Of a stretch of 20,262 nt of DNA, positions 7,916 through 13,770 are shown piece by piece. The position numbers were made by a program, and so were the translations under genes. Source of the DNA: a virus; IMG/VR virus record IMGVR_UViG_3300008108_003045, positions 1-20,262 of that record. One strand, given 5' to 3'. The stretch's first letter is position 1; each line of letters begins with the position of its first letter. Under the pieces are notes generated by a model. That model searched no databases, had not been told where the DNA came from, and saw nothing but the letters and a program-made list of their open reading frames with translations.

Positions 7916-8056
7916 ATGACAGTATTGTTAAACTTTCTCTTAGCTATGTCAATTTTAGTAGGCGCCGGCATACTCATTAGTGTCGGCGTCTATTTTTTAG
8001 TATCTTGGATGTTAAGCAGAATTGAACAATATGAAAAAAATAGCAAAAAGCCCTAA
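7916..8056 (+). CDS. Small single-pass membrane protein
   Basis: A 46-residue frame. It has a long hydrophobic stretch (residues about 3-33, with VGAGILISVGVYFLV in the middle) followed by a charged tail (SRIEQYEKNSKK), so it would sit in the membrane with a cytosolic basic end by the positive-inside rule. There is no Shine-Dalgarno before the ATG; the TATAAATA box ends 5 bases upstream, which suggests either leaderless translation or an internal start at the ATG at 7946. Function unknown; the cluster of tiny membrane proteins from 7807 to 8789 is typical of phage genes for envelope modification or lysis control, but none is recognisable. Confidence 0.5.
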   Translation: MTVLLNFLLAMSILVGAGILISVGVYFLVSWMLSRIEQYEKNSKKP

Positions 8057-8088
8057 ACGCTATAGAACATCAAACTGAAAAGGGACTT

Positions 8089-8165
8089 ATGGACGATCCT
8101 AAAACCAATGGGCCGTCCTACTTAAATTAGGTTGGTTAGTGAGAGACGAAAATGGATTTGAATAA
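8089..8165 (+). other. Possible broken small gene
   Basis: An ATG at 8089 opens 13 codons (MDDPKTNGPSYLN) to a TAG. A second frame, open from 8103 to the TAA at 8163-8165, reads NQWAVLLKLGWLVRDENGFE, which looks like genuine protein but has no start of its own. Joined by a -1 shift near 8103-8109 they would give one peptide of about 26 residues. This could be a decayed gene, a sequencing error or chance. Confidence 0.25.
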
Positions 8166-8304
8166 TATGGGAACTGGCAAAAAGCTTATTCAAGATTTAA
8201 TGGATTCCGGAAACATTAAAAGAATGGGCTGGACCAGACAGCAGCAACAAGAAATGATAAACAAGCAAAAGAACTCACAAACCCCAAAAACGAGAAACAA
8301 GTGA
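8152..8304 (+). CDS. Small basic protein, unknown
   Basis: A 50-residue frame that is highly polar and basic: a short helix (GKKLIQDLMDSGNIKRMGW), a run of four Gln and an Asn/Lys-rich tail. It has no Cys and no membrane segment. The start ATG has only a weak GAGAG ahead. Its TGA stop overlaps the GTG start of the next gene in the form GTGA, a classic translational-coupling arrangement, and this is the main reason to believe it is real. The function is unknown. Confidence 0.5.
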   Translation: MDLNNMGTGKKLIQDLMDSGNIKRMGWTRQQQQEMINKQKNSQTPKTRNK

Positions 8305-8555
8305 GCGACGATAAAAGTAAGAAAGCTACACGCCTACATCGCACAGCAAACGCAATCAAAAAGCAAGTGCGTATTGCTAAATCGCTAGGCACAACTCATC
8401 CGCACAATCAGCCACATCGTTACGCAAAGCGTCATGCACTAGATTGTGGCAATCCTAAATGTCTTGTATGTCATTCAGAAAAGGTTTTCGGTAAACCTAC
8501 ACTACAAGAAAAGCGTTTTGCAGAAAGCTGCAAAACGGGCAACCAAAACTCTTGA
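8301..8555 (+). CDS. Small basic protein with Cys/His metal-binding motif
   Basis: An 84-residue protein starting at GTG 8301, inside the preceding stop. The N-terminal half is a basic helix rich in Lys, Arg and Ala; the second half holds HALDCGNPKCLVCHSEK, with Cys at 49, 54 and 57 and His at 58, plus a further Cys near residue 77, looking like a small zinc or other metal site. Small proteins with this RHALDCGNPKC-like segment occur in other large phages, always without assigned function as far as I know. Strong basic charge suggests nucleic acid binding (inference). Its TGA stop lies inside the -35 box of the next promoter. Confidence 0.7.
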   Translation: MSDDKSKKATRLHRTANAIKKQVRIAKSLGTTHPHNQPHRYAKRHALDCGNPKCLVCHSEKVFGKPTLQEKRFAESCKTGNQNS

Positions 8556-8580
8556 CAATCCTCTAGCTACGTGTTATATC
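8552..8580 (+). promoter_or_regulatory. Sigma70-type promoter (TTGACA-17-TATATC)
   Basis: TTGACA at 8552-8557 embeds the stop TGA (8553-8555); 17 bp later TATATC at 8575-8580. It reads into the membrane gene at 8613 and probably on through the SPFH gene and the tRNA. Confidence 0.75.
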
Positions 8581-8612
8581 TTAATCTTCGTAAACACTAA
8601 GGAGACCTATTT

Positions 8613-8789
8613 ATGGTTAAGATGATTATCGCCTTTATCTCACTTTTTCTGATTTTCTTTTTTGGTATTGACCTCTTTAGACGATTTACCCGAAAAGAAA
8701 AAATTAGCTTGACTAAGTGGGCAGGCTATAGTATGTTGTGTACGTTACTAGCAACTATCGTCGCTGTAACAATTGTTCTACTCTTTTAA
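8613..8789 (+). CDS. Small two-pass membrane protein
   Basis: A 58-residue frame with AAGGAG about 8 bases ahead of its ATG and a strong promoter. Two hydrophobic segments are plain: residues about 4-21 (MIIAFISLFLIFFFGIDL) and 39-58 (YSMLCTLLATIVAVTIVLLF), joined by a short, very basic loop (RRFTRKEK) that should face the cytosol, giving both ends outside. The TAA stop overlaps the AAGGAT site of the SPFH gene 15 bases later, so the two are translationally linked. It may be a partner of that SPFH protein, since SPFH proteins often have small membrane partners (inference). Function unknown. Confidence 0.65.
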   Translation: MVKMIIAFISLFLIFFFGIDLFRRFTRKEKISLTKWAGYSMLCTLLATIVAVTIVLLF

Positions 8790-8803
8790 GGATATTAAGT
8801 AAA

Positions 8804-9610
8804 ATGAATCGTATTGCTAAGGTTGCTGTTCTCGCCGGTCTTATGGCCACGACTGCTGCATGTACTCGTATTGAAACTGGTGAAGTTGGTGTCCGTCGTT
8901 CTTTCGATAAGACGATTGAGACTACTGAACTCCAGCCTGGTTCAATCAATCAGACTATCTTCGGTGAAGTTCTCACTTTCCCAACTAAGGACGTTCAGGT
9001 AGATATCGCTGACTTGACTCCCCTTGCTAGTGACAACTCTACTGTATCCGACTTCGATATGGCTGTTGTATATTCAATCAACCCAACATCTGTTGCAGAA
9101 CTCTACATTGACAAGAATCGCGGTTTCCACGCTGAAACCGAAGAAGGCGATACTCTGTTGATGTATAACTATGTTCGTCAGCTTGGTCGCAACGCTGCAT
9201 ACAAGGTCGCTCGTCGTTACGAGTCGTTGAAGATGGCAGACAATCGTGCTGAAATTGAACAGCTTGTTCGCCAGGAAATCGTCAACCAGCTTGCTGCTGA
9301 AAAGCTTGACGGCGCTATCACTGTCTCGCAGGTTCTTGTTCGCCAGATCAAGCCTGCTGCAAACATTGTAGCATCTGCTAATGCTCTTGTTCAGGCACAG
9401 AACGAACAGAAGCGTAAGGAAGTTGAAGTTCAGACTGCCCGTCTTGAAGCACAGCGTATTGCTGCACTTAATGCTAACCGTGGTGCTACCGAGTACATGG
9501 CTGCTATGGCTCTACAGGATATCGCAGAAGGCGTGAAGGCTGGCAAGGTCAACACTGTTGTTGTCCCTTACGACTTCAAGGGTATTATCAACGTCGGTAA
9601 TAACCGCTAA
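8804..9610 (+). CDS. SPFH/band-7 (prohibitin-like) putative lipoprotein
   Basis: A 268-residue protein of the SPFH family, whose members form membrane-bound rings that organise lipids or control membrane proteases. Seen: an N-terminal signal (MNRIAKVAVLAGLMATTAAC) with Cys20 as a possible lipidation site, though the -3 residue is Thr rather than Leu; the entry strand GEVGVRRSFDK; a mixed alpha/beta domain to about residue 190 with VVYSINP; and a long Ala/Glu/Gln-rich coiled coil (about 195-240, NEQKRKEVEVQTARLEAQRI) before a short C-terminal strand. The ATG at 8804 was chosen over an upstream TTG because AAGGAT lies ahead and the signal sequence begins there. Host SPFH proteins (HflK/C, QmcA) are its likely source; a role in protecting FtsH targets or the envelope is inference. 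Confidence 0.82.
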   Translation: MNRIAKVAVLAGLMATTAACTRIETGEVGVRRSFDKTIETTELQPGSINQTIFGEVLTFPTKDVQVDIADLTPLASDNSTVSDFDMAVVYSINPTSVAELYIDKNRGFHAETEEGDTLLMYNYVRQLGRNAAYKVARRYESLKMADNRAEIEQLVRQEIVNQLAAEKLDGAITVSQVLVRQIKPAANIVASANALVQAQNEQKRKEVEVQTARLEAQRIAALNANRGATEYMAAMALQDIAEGVKAGKVNTVVVPYDFKGIINVGNNR

Positions 9611-9618
9611 GGTTAAGC

Positions 9619-9692
9619 GCCCTTGAGGCTGAGTGGTTCACACGGGCTTCTAAAACCCATGATTGCAGGTTCAATTCCTGTCAGGGGCGCCA
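9619..9692 (+). tRNA. tRNA, anticodon best read as CUA (amber suppressor)
   Basis: The 74-nt stretch has a 7-bp acceptor stem GCCCTTG (9619-9625) with CAGGGGC (9682-9688), one G-U pair, discriminator G and an encoded CCA (9690-9692). The T arm is canonical: GCAGG, loop TTCAATT, CCTGT. Counting back with a 5-nt variable loop gives anticodon loop TTCTAAA, which fits U33 and A37 and puts CTA at 34-36, a reader of UAG. The stem around it has GGG/CCC flanked by two C-A mismatches, and the D arm has AGTGG but few pairs, so the molecule is degenerate. The alternative reading, TCT (Arg), needs a 9-nt loop. It lies between the SPFH and DUF3307-like genes, cotranscribed. Confidence 0.75.
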
Positions 9693-9710
9693 AAAGATAA
9701 GGTTGGTAAT

Positions 9711-10067
9711 ATGATTACTCTTTTGACATTACTGCTTGTTAAGCACTTCATTTGGGATTTCTATTACCAACCTGCTTATATGTGGCAAAATAAGGGAAAG
9801 CTAGGACACTGGGGAGGCATCGTACACTCTGGCCTCCATGCAGTTACTACGTTTATTATTCTTTTGTTTTTCACTACTCCTGTCATTGCATTAGCGGCAA
9901 TGGCATTTGAGTTTACTGTTCACTATTGGACAGACTATGCGAAGATGAACATCAATCGTATAAAGGGTTGGGGAGCAACTACGCATAATGAATTTTGGCA
10001 GCTAACTGGATTAGATCAGCTAGTTCACCAATTAACTTATGTGGCAATTATTGCTATGGTATTATAA
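9711..10067 (+). CDS. DUF3307-like integral membrane protein
   Basis: A 118-residue membrane protein. The true start is ATG 9711 (AAGG ahead); the open frame extends upstream only because it crosses the tRNA. Seen: an initial segment with LLLVKHFIWDFYYQP and an NKGKLGHWGG motif, then HSGLHAVTTFIILLFF, then a region with HYWTDYAKMN and a final hydrophobic stretch, giving about four membrane segments. This pattern of His/Asp within helices (KHFIWDF, H-x2-H, HYWxDYxK, LDQLxH) is that of the DUF3307 family, whose function is unknown. Such conserved polar residues within the membrane suggest an enzyme or transporter. Known in phages as well as bacteria. Confidence 0.7.
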   Translation: MITLLTLLLVKHFIWDFYYQPAYMWQNKGKLGHWGGIVHSGLHAVTTFIILLFFTTPVIALAAMAFEFTVHYWTDYAKMNINRIKGWGATTHNEFWQLTGLDQLVHQLTYVAIIAMVL

Positions 10068-10077
10068 GGAAATAATT

Positions 10078-10611
10078 ATGATTGAACAGTTACCAACTAT
10101 TGTCCCTGCCGTAGTCTTTAAGACTCGTGTTCGTGATGAATCAGTTGAAGGTCCAAATCCCTTCCGCTGGCAGGATGTTACCTCATACGAATACTTTGCT
10201 GGTAAGCGAGTAGTTCTGTTTTCGCTTCCGGGCGCATTCACTCCTACTTGCTCAACCTATCAGCTTCCGGGCTTTGAACAGAACTATGAAAAGTTCAAGG
10301 AGCTTGGTATTGACGAAATCTACTGTATTTCGGTCAATGACTCATTTGTGATGAATTGCTGGGCAAAGGACCAAAACATTCAGAACGTTAAGGTTATTCC
10401 CGATGGTTCGGGCCTTTTCACTAGTCAGATGAACATGCTAGTGCAGAAGGATAATCTTGGATTTGGTGTTCGTTCTTGGCGTTATGCTGTTGTTGTTGAC
10501 AATGGCGTGATTGAAAAGTGGTTTATTGAACCTAACATTGCACACAATGCGGAAGATGATCCGTATGGTGAGACTTCACCAGAAAATGTTCTTGCATATT
10601 TGCAGGGATAA
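10078..10611 (+). CDS. Peroxiredoxin (Prx5/AhpE-like)
   Basis: A 177-residue thiol peroxidase that reduces peroxides. Seen: FSLPGAFTPTCSTYQLPGF (about residues 48-66) with peroxidatic Cys58 in the Prx5-type PxxxTxxC context, followed by EIYCISVNDSFVMNCWAKD (two further Cys, the second replacing the usual Ala of the family's VMxAW motif and perhaps a resolving Cys), and a C-terminal IEPN-type strand. ATG 10078 was taken because AAGGAAATAATT lies ahead and an upstream in-frame start would overlap the membrane gene. Peroxiredoxins are host-type cargo; together with the glutaredoxin they suggest protection against oxidative stress during infection (inference). Confidence 0.93.
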   Translation: MIEQLPTIVPAVVFKTRVRDESVEGPNPFRWQDVTSYEYFAGKRVVLFSLPGAFTPTCSTYQLPGFEQNYEKFKELGIDEIYCISVNDSFVMNCWAKDQNIQNVKVIPDGSGLFTSQMNMLVQKDNLGFGVRSWRYAVVVDNGVIEKWFIEPNIAHNAEDDPYGETSPENVLAYLQG

Positions 10612-10613
10612 TT

Positions 10614-10876
10614 TGACACAAGTTGTCACTAAAGTTTGGTACCTGCTCGGAGAAGTAACAAGAGACGATCTTGAAATGCTTCAACGGGCAGGTGTCAATT
10701 ACTCAATAGTAACAGACGATTATCCCATAGACACTATAGGATTTCATAATAATAGCTGGGTTAAGGTAAATCACAACACCCAAATTATTACTACTACTAA
10801 AGAGCAAGAAGTTTGGCTAAAGCTTTGCTTTGGTGATAGGATAGAGCATTTTTCTACCCGATACGATATAAAATAA
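10614..10876 (+). CDS. Unknown small protein with TTG start
   Basis: An 87-residue protein of unknown function. I place the start at TTG 10614, two bases after the peroxiredoxin stop and 5 bases after CAGGGA; reading further upstream would overlap the peroxiredoxin by 100 bases in another frame. It has an N-terminal helix (DDLEMLQRAG), then short strands (NYSIVTDDYPIDTIGFHN, SWVKVNHNTQIITTTK) and a helix with LKLCFGDR. No membrane segment and no metal site. The stop TAA lies inside a late-like AATAAATA box. Could be a small regulatory or toxin-like protein; nothing decides. Confidence 0.55.
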
Positions 10877-10879
10877 ATA
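10872..10879 (+). promoter_or_regulatory. T4-late-like motif AATAAATA
   Basis: AATAAATA followed by CTG, 28 bases before the strong start at 10908; it contains the TAA stop (10874-10876) of the preceding gene. Confidence 0.45.
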
Positions 10880-10907
10880 CTGTTATGCTAAACAAAGGAG
10901 AAAGAAA

Positions 10908-11480
10908 ATGGCATAGAAAGTTGAATTAGCTTGTAAGGACGTTGTGTTCCACTTTAATAAGGGTCACCTCACCGATCCATCAATTCCCATGTGGGTCTTG
11001 AAAACTAAGGGTGAGAGCTACTATGTAAATCACGTTGATTGTTCTGTTCCGTGGTCTACTAAAGAAACTCCCGATAATCCTAGCACTAAAGGTAGCATCC
11101 GAGTCAAGAACTGCCATTTGGTTATTGACGAAGACAATACTGCTACGATCAAAGAACTTACCGTTATGAACAGCATTAGGCTGAACGGTAAGAAGAATCC
11201 TATTAGGCTGATCACCAGTAAGGGCAATCAACTTAGACAAGCACTAAAAAATCACAAGATCAAACATGGTATGTTGAAGGTCTTTGGTGGAGGATGCGGT
11301 ACTAGTTGGTATGTTGTTAGCATTGCTGATGAAAAAGACTTTCTATTTCTCTCATTGACAGTAGATGGTCTTCGCAAACTTATGCCCAACGAAGACTATT
11401 ATATTGACTATGCGAAAGATGGCCGCGGCTACCAACTAGAAACCGAAGAAGACTTTGAGGAGGAACTCTATGACAACTAA
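10908..11480 (+). CDS. Unknown protein with in-frame amber codon at position 3
   Basis: The best ribosome site in this region, AAAGGAGAAAGAAA, leads to ATG 10908, then GCA, then TAG (10914-10916), then the frame runs to TAA at 11480. The reading is M-A-amber-KVELACKDVVFHFNKG and on, 190 codons counting the amber. The residues between TAG and the first alternative start (GTG 10944) look like real protein. Three readings exist: the amber is suppressed by the CUA tRNA at 9619-9692; translation restarts at GTG 10944, where AAGGAC lies 3-5 bases ahead, giving a 178-residue product; or a CAG or AAG codon mutated or was misread. I do not recognise the protein: it has a strand-rich middle (VTVMNSIRLNG-type), GGGCGTSWYVVSIADE and an acidic C-terminus. 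Confidence 0.7.
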
Positions 11481-11658
11481 GTTGTTTGTTCCGATTCAGG
11501 ACTTCAAGCAGATAGAACGAGCAATCAAAGAGTCCGGAGTTAAGTTTCATCCCTTTAGAAAGTTTGACTCCGGGTATCACATTGAGATTGAACCAATGGA
11601 CCATCCGTTAGTTAGTTTCTTATCACTAAAGTATGATGTTACTGGAGTACCCGCGTAA
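11470..11658 (+). CDS. Unknown 62-residue protein
   Basis: A small protein whose ATG 11470 follows GAGGAGGAACTCT, so the upstream TTG at 11455, which overlaps the ribosome site itself, is not the start. It overlaps the preceding gene by 11 bases, suggesting coupled translation. The predicted layout is strand-helix-strand-strand: KLFVPIQDFKQIERAIKESG, then FHPFRKFDSGYHIEIEPMD, then a short helix. The arrangement resembles small alpha/beta ferredoxin-like folds, but no family is recognised. No Cys, no membrane segment. Confidence 0.65.
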   Translation: MTTKLFVPIQDFKQIERAIKESGVKFHPFRKFDSGYHIEIEPMDHPLVSFLSLKYDVTGVPA

Positions 11659-11662
11659 AATA

Positions 11663-11670
11663 GCTAAATA
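11663..11670 (+). promoter_or_regulatory. T4-late-like motif GCTAAATA
   Basis: GCTAAATAC, with the core CTAAATA seen as a late promoter form in related phages, 18 bases before the rimK-like ATG at 11689. Confidence 0.4.
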
Positions 11671-11688
11671 CTATTATTAGGATACAGC

Positions 11689-12585
11689 ATGTCAATACTT
11701 ATATTGTCTAAGAAGGACGAGAGCGAATACGAAAATCGTCGTCTCGTGAAAAGTCTCGCTGACTTAGGTATCCCTGCAACCATTTACCACCCAGATAACT
11801 TTGATGTAATTGTAGGAAAAGGTACTGGACACGGTATCAAATACAATGGACAAGAGTTTGGCATGCCTGATCTTGTGTTGACTCGCACCGGATCAGGCAC
11901 TACCGAGTTTATCACTGCTATTGTTAGGCAATTTGAAGAAGAACATATTAAGTGCATTAATAGTTCTATAAGCGTAGAAATCGCAAAAGATAAAATGCGT
12001 AGCCATCAGTTACTAGCTAGCAAAGGTATGCCAGTACCTAATACTATGCTTGTTAGATTTCCCGTAGATGTAGATATCGCAGACAATCTCATCGGTTGGC
12101 CCTGTGTCGTTAAAGTGATCAGTGGCAGTTATGGTGAAGGTATCTATCTTTGTGAGAACAAGACCGCATTCAAGAAAATGATGGAATTTATTGGCAATCT
12201 TGATACTCCAAAAACACTATTAGTTCAAGAATACATAGATGCCAGACCCGGCGAAGACTTGCGTGTATTAGTTATCGGTGGAAAAGTTATCGGAGCAATG
12301 AAGCGTCATGCACCCGAAGGTGATTTCAGAGCAAACATATCTAACGGTGGCTACGGTGAACCGTTTGAAGTTAACGGCGAAATAGAATATCTTGCAAGAG
12401 AAACAGCTAGAATTTGTGGATTAGAAATTGCAGGCATTGACTTATTGTTTGACAAAGATGGTTACAAGATATGTGAAGCAAACAGTGCACCGGGATTTGA
12501 AGGCTTTGAAAAATACTGCGGAATAAATGTAGCAGAGCATATTGCAGAATATATAAAGTATAAGATATCTTTAAAAAGGAAATAA
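11689..12585 (+). CDS. RimK-like ATP-grasp ligase
   Basis: The 298-residue length matches E. coli RimK (300), which adds glutamates to the C-terminus of ribosomal protein S6. Seen: N-terminal Rossmann-like preATP-grasp part (SILILSKKDESEYENRRLVK), then DKMRSHQLLASKGMPVPNT (about residues 103-121), the ATP-binding lysine in WPCVVKVISGSYGEGIYLCEN, QEYIDARPGEDLRVLVIGGKV, the RANISNGGYGEP segment that handles phosphate/metal, GIDLLFDKDGYKICEANSAP with the metal-binding Glu/Asn, all in the RimK order. It could modify a ribosomal or phage protein, or act as an amino acid ligase; the acceptor is unknown. AGGATACAGC precedes ATG. Intact, so likely functional. Confidence 0.88.
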   Translation: MSILILSKKDESEYENRRLVKSLADLGIPATIYHPDNFDVIVGKGTGHGIKYNGQEFGMPDLVLTRTGSGTTEFITAIVRQFEEEHIKCINSSISVEIAKDKMRSHQLLASKGMPVPNTMLVRFPVDVDIADNLIGWPCVVKVISGSYGEGIYLCENKTAFKKMMEFIGNLDTPKTLLVQEYIDARPGEDLRVLVIGGKVIGAMKRHAPEGDFRANISNGGYGEPFEVNGEIEYLARETARICGLEIAGIDLLFDKDGYKICEANSAPGFEGFEKYCGINVAEHIAEYIKYKISLKRK

Positions 12586-12587
12586 CA

Positions 12588-12809
12588 GTGACAATGTATT
12601 CAAACAAGCCAATTGTGGAAACAGGCGTAGTAGAGTTTGACCAAAAAGAAAAAGATGATGAAAAGCGCATCAAGAACCTAGAAGACAAAGTTCGTTTATT
12701 GAGCGAACAGGTTCATAAGATGGCTTCGGCTCTTGCACTTAATAGCAGACAAATGCGTAGGGCAAATACTGACATTACAAATATCACAACGGTGCTTCGT
12801 AGCAGATAA
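12588..12809 (+). CDS. Small coiled-coil protein
   Basis: A 73-residue protein. The start is GTG 12588, because AAGGAA lies 6 bases ahead; ATG 12594 is the alternative. The middle is a strongly charged heptad-like helix (FDQKEKDDEKRIKNLEDKVRLL and SEQVHKMASAL), probably a coiled coil for oligomerisation, with a basic, Asn/Thr-rich C-terminus. It begins two bases after the rimK-like stop, so they share a transcript. Its TAA stop lies within a late-like GATAAATA box. Perhaps a small structural or scaffold part; unknown. Confidence 0.65.
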   Translation: MTMYSNKPIVETGVVEFDQKEKDDEKRIKNLEDKVRLLSEQVHKMASALALNSRQMRRANTDITNITTVLRSR

Positions 12810-12812
12810 ATA
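12805..12812 (+). promoter_or_regulatory. T4-late-like motif GATAAATA
   Basis: GATAAATA followed by ATATT; contains the TAA stop (12807-12809) of the coiled-coil gene and precedes the zinc-ribbon gene by 75 bases. Confidence 0.4.
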
Positions 12813-12835
12813 ATATTGAAGCATGAAGCTTCGTA

Positions 12836-12866
12836 ACAGACTTTAAGAATGAGGGCCTTAGTCTGT
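12836..12866 (+). other. Leader stem-loop before zinc-ribbon gene
   Basis: ACAGAC (12836-12841) pairs with GTCTGT (12861-12866), continued inward by TAAG (12844-12847) with CTTA (12857-12860) around two bulged T. No T-run follows, so it is a leader structure rather than a terminator. A shorter palindrome GAAGCTTC at 12825-12832 lies just before it. Confidence 0.45.
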
Positions 12867-12887
12867 GGTCCGTAGAAAGGAAGAAAC

Positions 12888-13712
12888 ATGATGTATAATA
12901 GTAAGCTGGTTGCCAGCATCAAAGCCAACGGAAAAGTACTCCGTGAATTCAAAGATACTGTCTATATCCCATTTGGAAGCGAATACAGTATTCTTCTCAA
13001 GAACCTCAACACAGTAAGAGCATTAATCAATATCTACATTGATGGTGACAATATCGTGCCAGGTGGACTCGTATTGAATGCAGGACAAGAGATTGACCTA
13101 CAACGAGCCATTCGCAATGGTAATATGAACGAAGGTAACAAGTTCAAGTTCATTGAACGCACCGGTAAGATTGAAGACCATCGCGGCATCAAGCTTGAAG
13201 ATGGGTTGATTCGTGTAGAATATCAGTTTGAAAAAGTCTATCCGAAATATCAGCCAGCGATTTGGACTACTACGCCAAGTTGGCAACCTACCTCAATGGA
13301 TTCATATTATGGCGATGTAATGAGAAGCACAACAGCCGCCGCGCCTAAGTCAATGTCAGGCACTATTACTTGTTCAAGCGCATCCTATGCAGCAACTAAT
13401 ATGGCAGTAGGCTCCGCTACAATAAACGCAAGTTCAGTACAAGCATTTAACGCAGCACCGCAGACTGAAACAGGTATCACTGTTGCAGGTAGTAAGAGTG
13501 ATCAGAAGTTTGTGACTGCAAGTTGGTTTGCAACGGAATCAGAAAAGCACAATATCATTCTCAAGTTGCTAGGCGAGACACCTGACAATGAAGCAATTCG
13601 CAAGCCAATCACTGTTAAGGCTAAGCCTAAGTGTGTCACTTGTGGTAAGCAGAATAAGGCAACTGCTAAGTTCTGTAGTGAGTGTGGAACTGCACTAGAA
13701 ATATTCGCATAA
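12888..13712 (+). CDS. Protein with C-terminal zinc ribbon, possibly structural
   Basis: A 274-residue protein. Residues 1-125 are strand-rich (LVASIKANGKVLREFKD, YSILLKNLNTVRALINIYIDG) like a compact beta domain; 130-215 is a low-complexity, Ser/Thr/Ala-rich, Pro-containing linker; residues 249-266 hold C-x2-C-x10-C-x2-C (CVTCGK...FCSEC), a typical zinc-ribbon. Beta domain plus flexible linker plus ribbon is found in some phage proteins annotated as structural; I cannot name the family. The start may be ATG 12888 or 12891; AGGAAG fits the second slightly better. It follows a leader hairpin and a late-like box, which suggests late expression and a virion or assembly role (inference). Confidence 0.7.
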   Translation: MMYNSKLVASIKANGKVLREFKDTVYIPFGSEYSILLKNLNTVRALINIYIDGDNIVPGGLVLNAGQEIDLQRAIRNGNMNEGNKFKFIERTGKIEDHRGIKLEDGLIRVEYQFEKVYPKYQPAIWTTTPSWQPTSMDSYYGDVMRSTTAAAPKSMSGTITCSSASYAATNMAVGSATINASSVQAFNAAPQTETGITVAGSKSDQKFVTASWFATESEKHNIILKLLGETPDNEAIRKPITVKAKPKCVTCGKQNKATAKFCSECGTALEIFA

Positions 13713-13717
13713 AACGG

Positions 13718-13746
13718 TTGACATAGCTTGCCCAAAATGCTATAAC
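13718..13746 (+). promoter_or_regulatory. Sigma70-type promoter (TTGACA-17-TATAAC)
   Basis: TTGACA at 13718-13723, 17-bp spacer, TATAAC at 13741-13746. Very like the promoter at 7022-7050, including the spacer TTGCCCA and the palindrome over the -10. It reads into 13771. Confidence 0.83.
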
Positions 13747-13758
13747 GAATGTATAGCA
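13738..13758 (+). repeat. Palindrome over the -10 box, second copy
   Basis: TGCTATA (13738-13744) mirrored by TATAGCA (13752-13758) with a 7-nt centre, the same geometry and arm sequence as at 7039-7065 but shorter. Confidence 0.55.
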
Positions 13759-13770
13759 AGGGGAAGTAAA

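Noticed and set aside
7807-8056. One longer gene produced by reading through the TAG at 7900-7902
   Set aside because: The added residues are strongly basic and unlike a membrane protein tail, a second TAG follows, and the 46-residue membrane protein in another frame explains the DNA better.
9643-9660. Reading the tRNA as Arg (TCT)
   Set aside because: It needs a 9-nt anticodon loop or mismatched G-A pairs next to the loop; the position count from the T arm gives CTA with U33 and A37 in place. Kept as an alternative in the feature entry.
9663-9710. Extension of the DUF3307-like protein upstream of 9711
   Set aside because: These bases are the 3' half of the tRNA; ATG 9711 has its own ribosome site and begins the hydrophobic N-terminus.
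10613-10641. A promoter at TTGACA 10613-10618
   Set aside because: No TA-rich -10 lies 16-18 bp downstream (TTGGTA), and the bases are explained by the TTG start of the gene at 10614.
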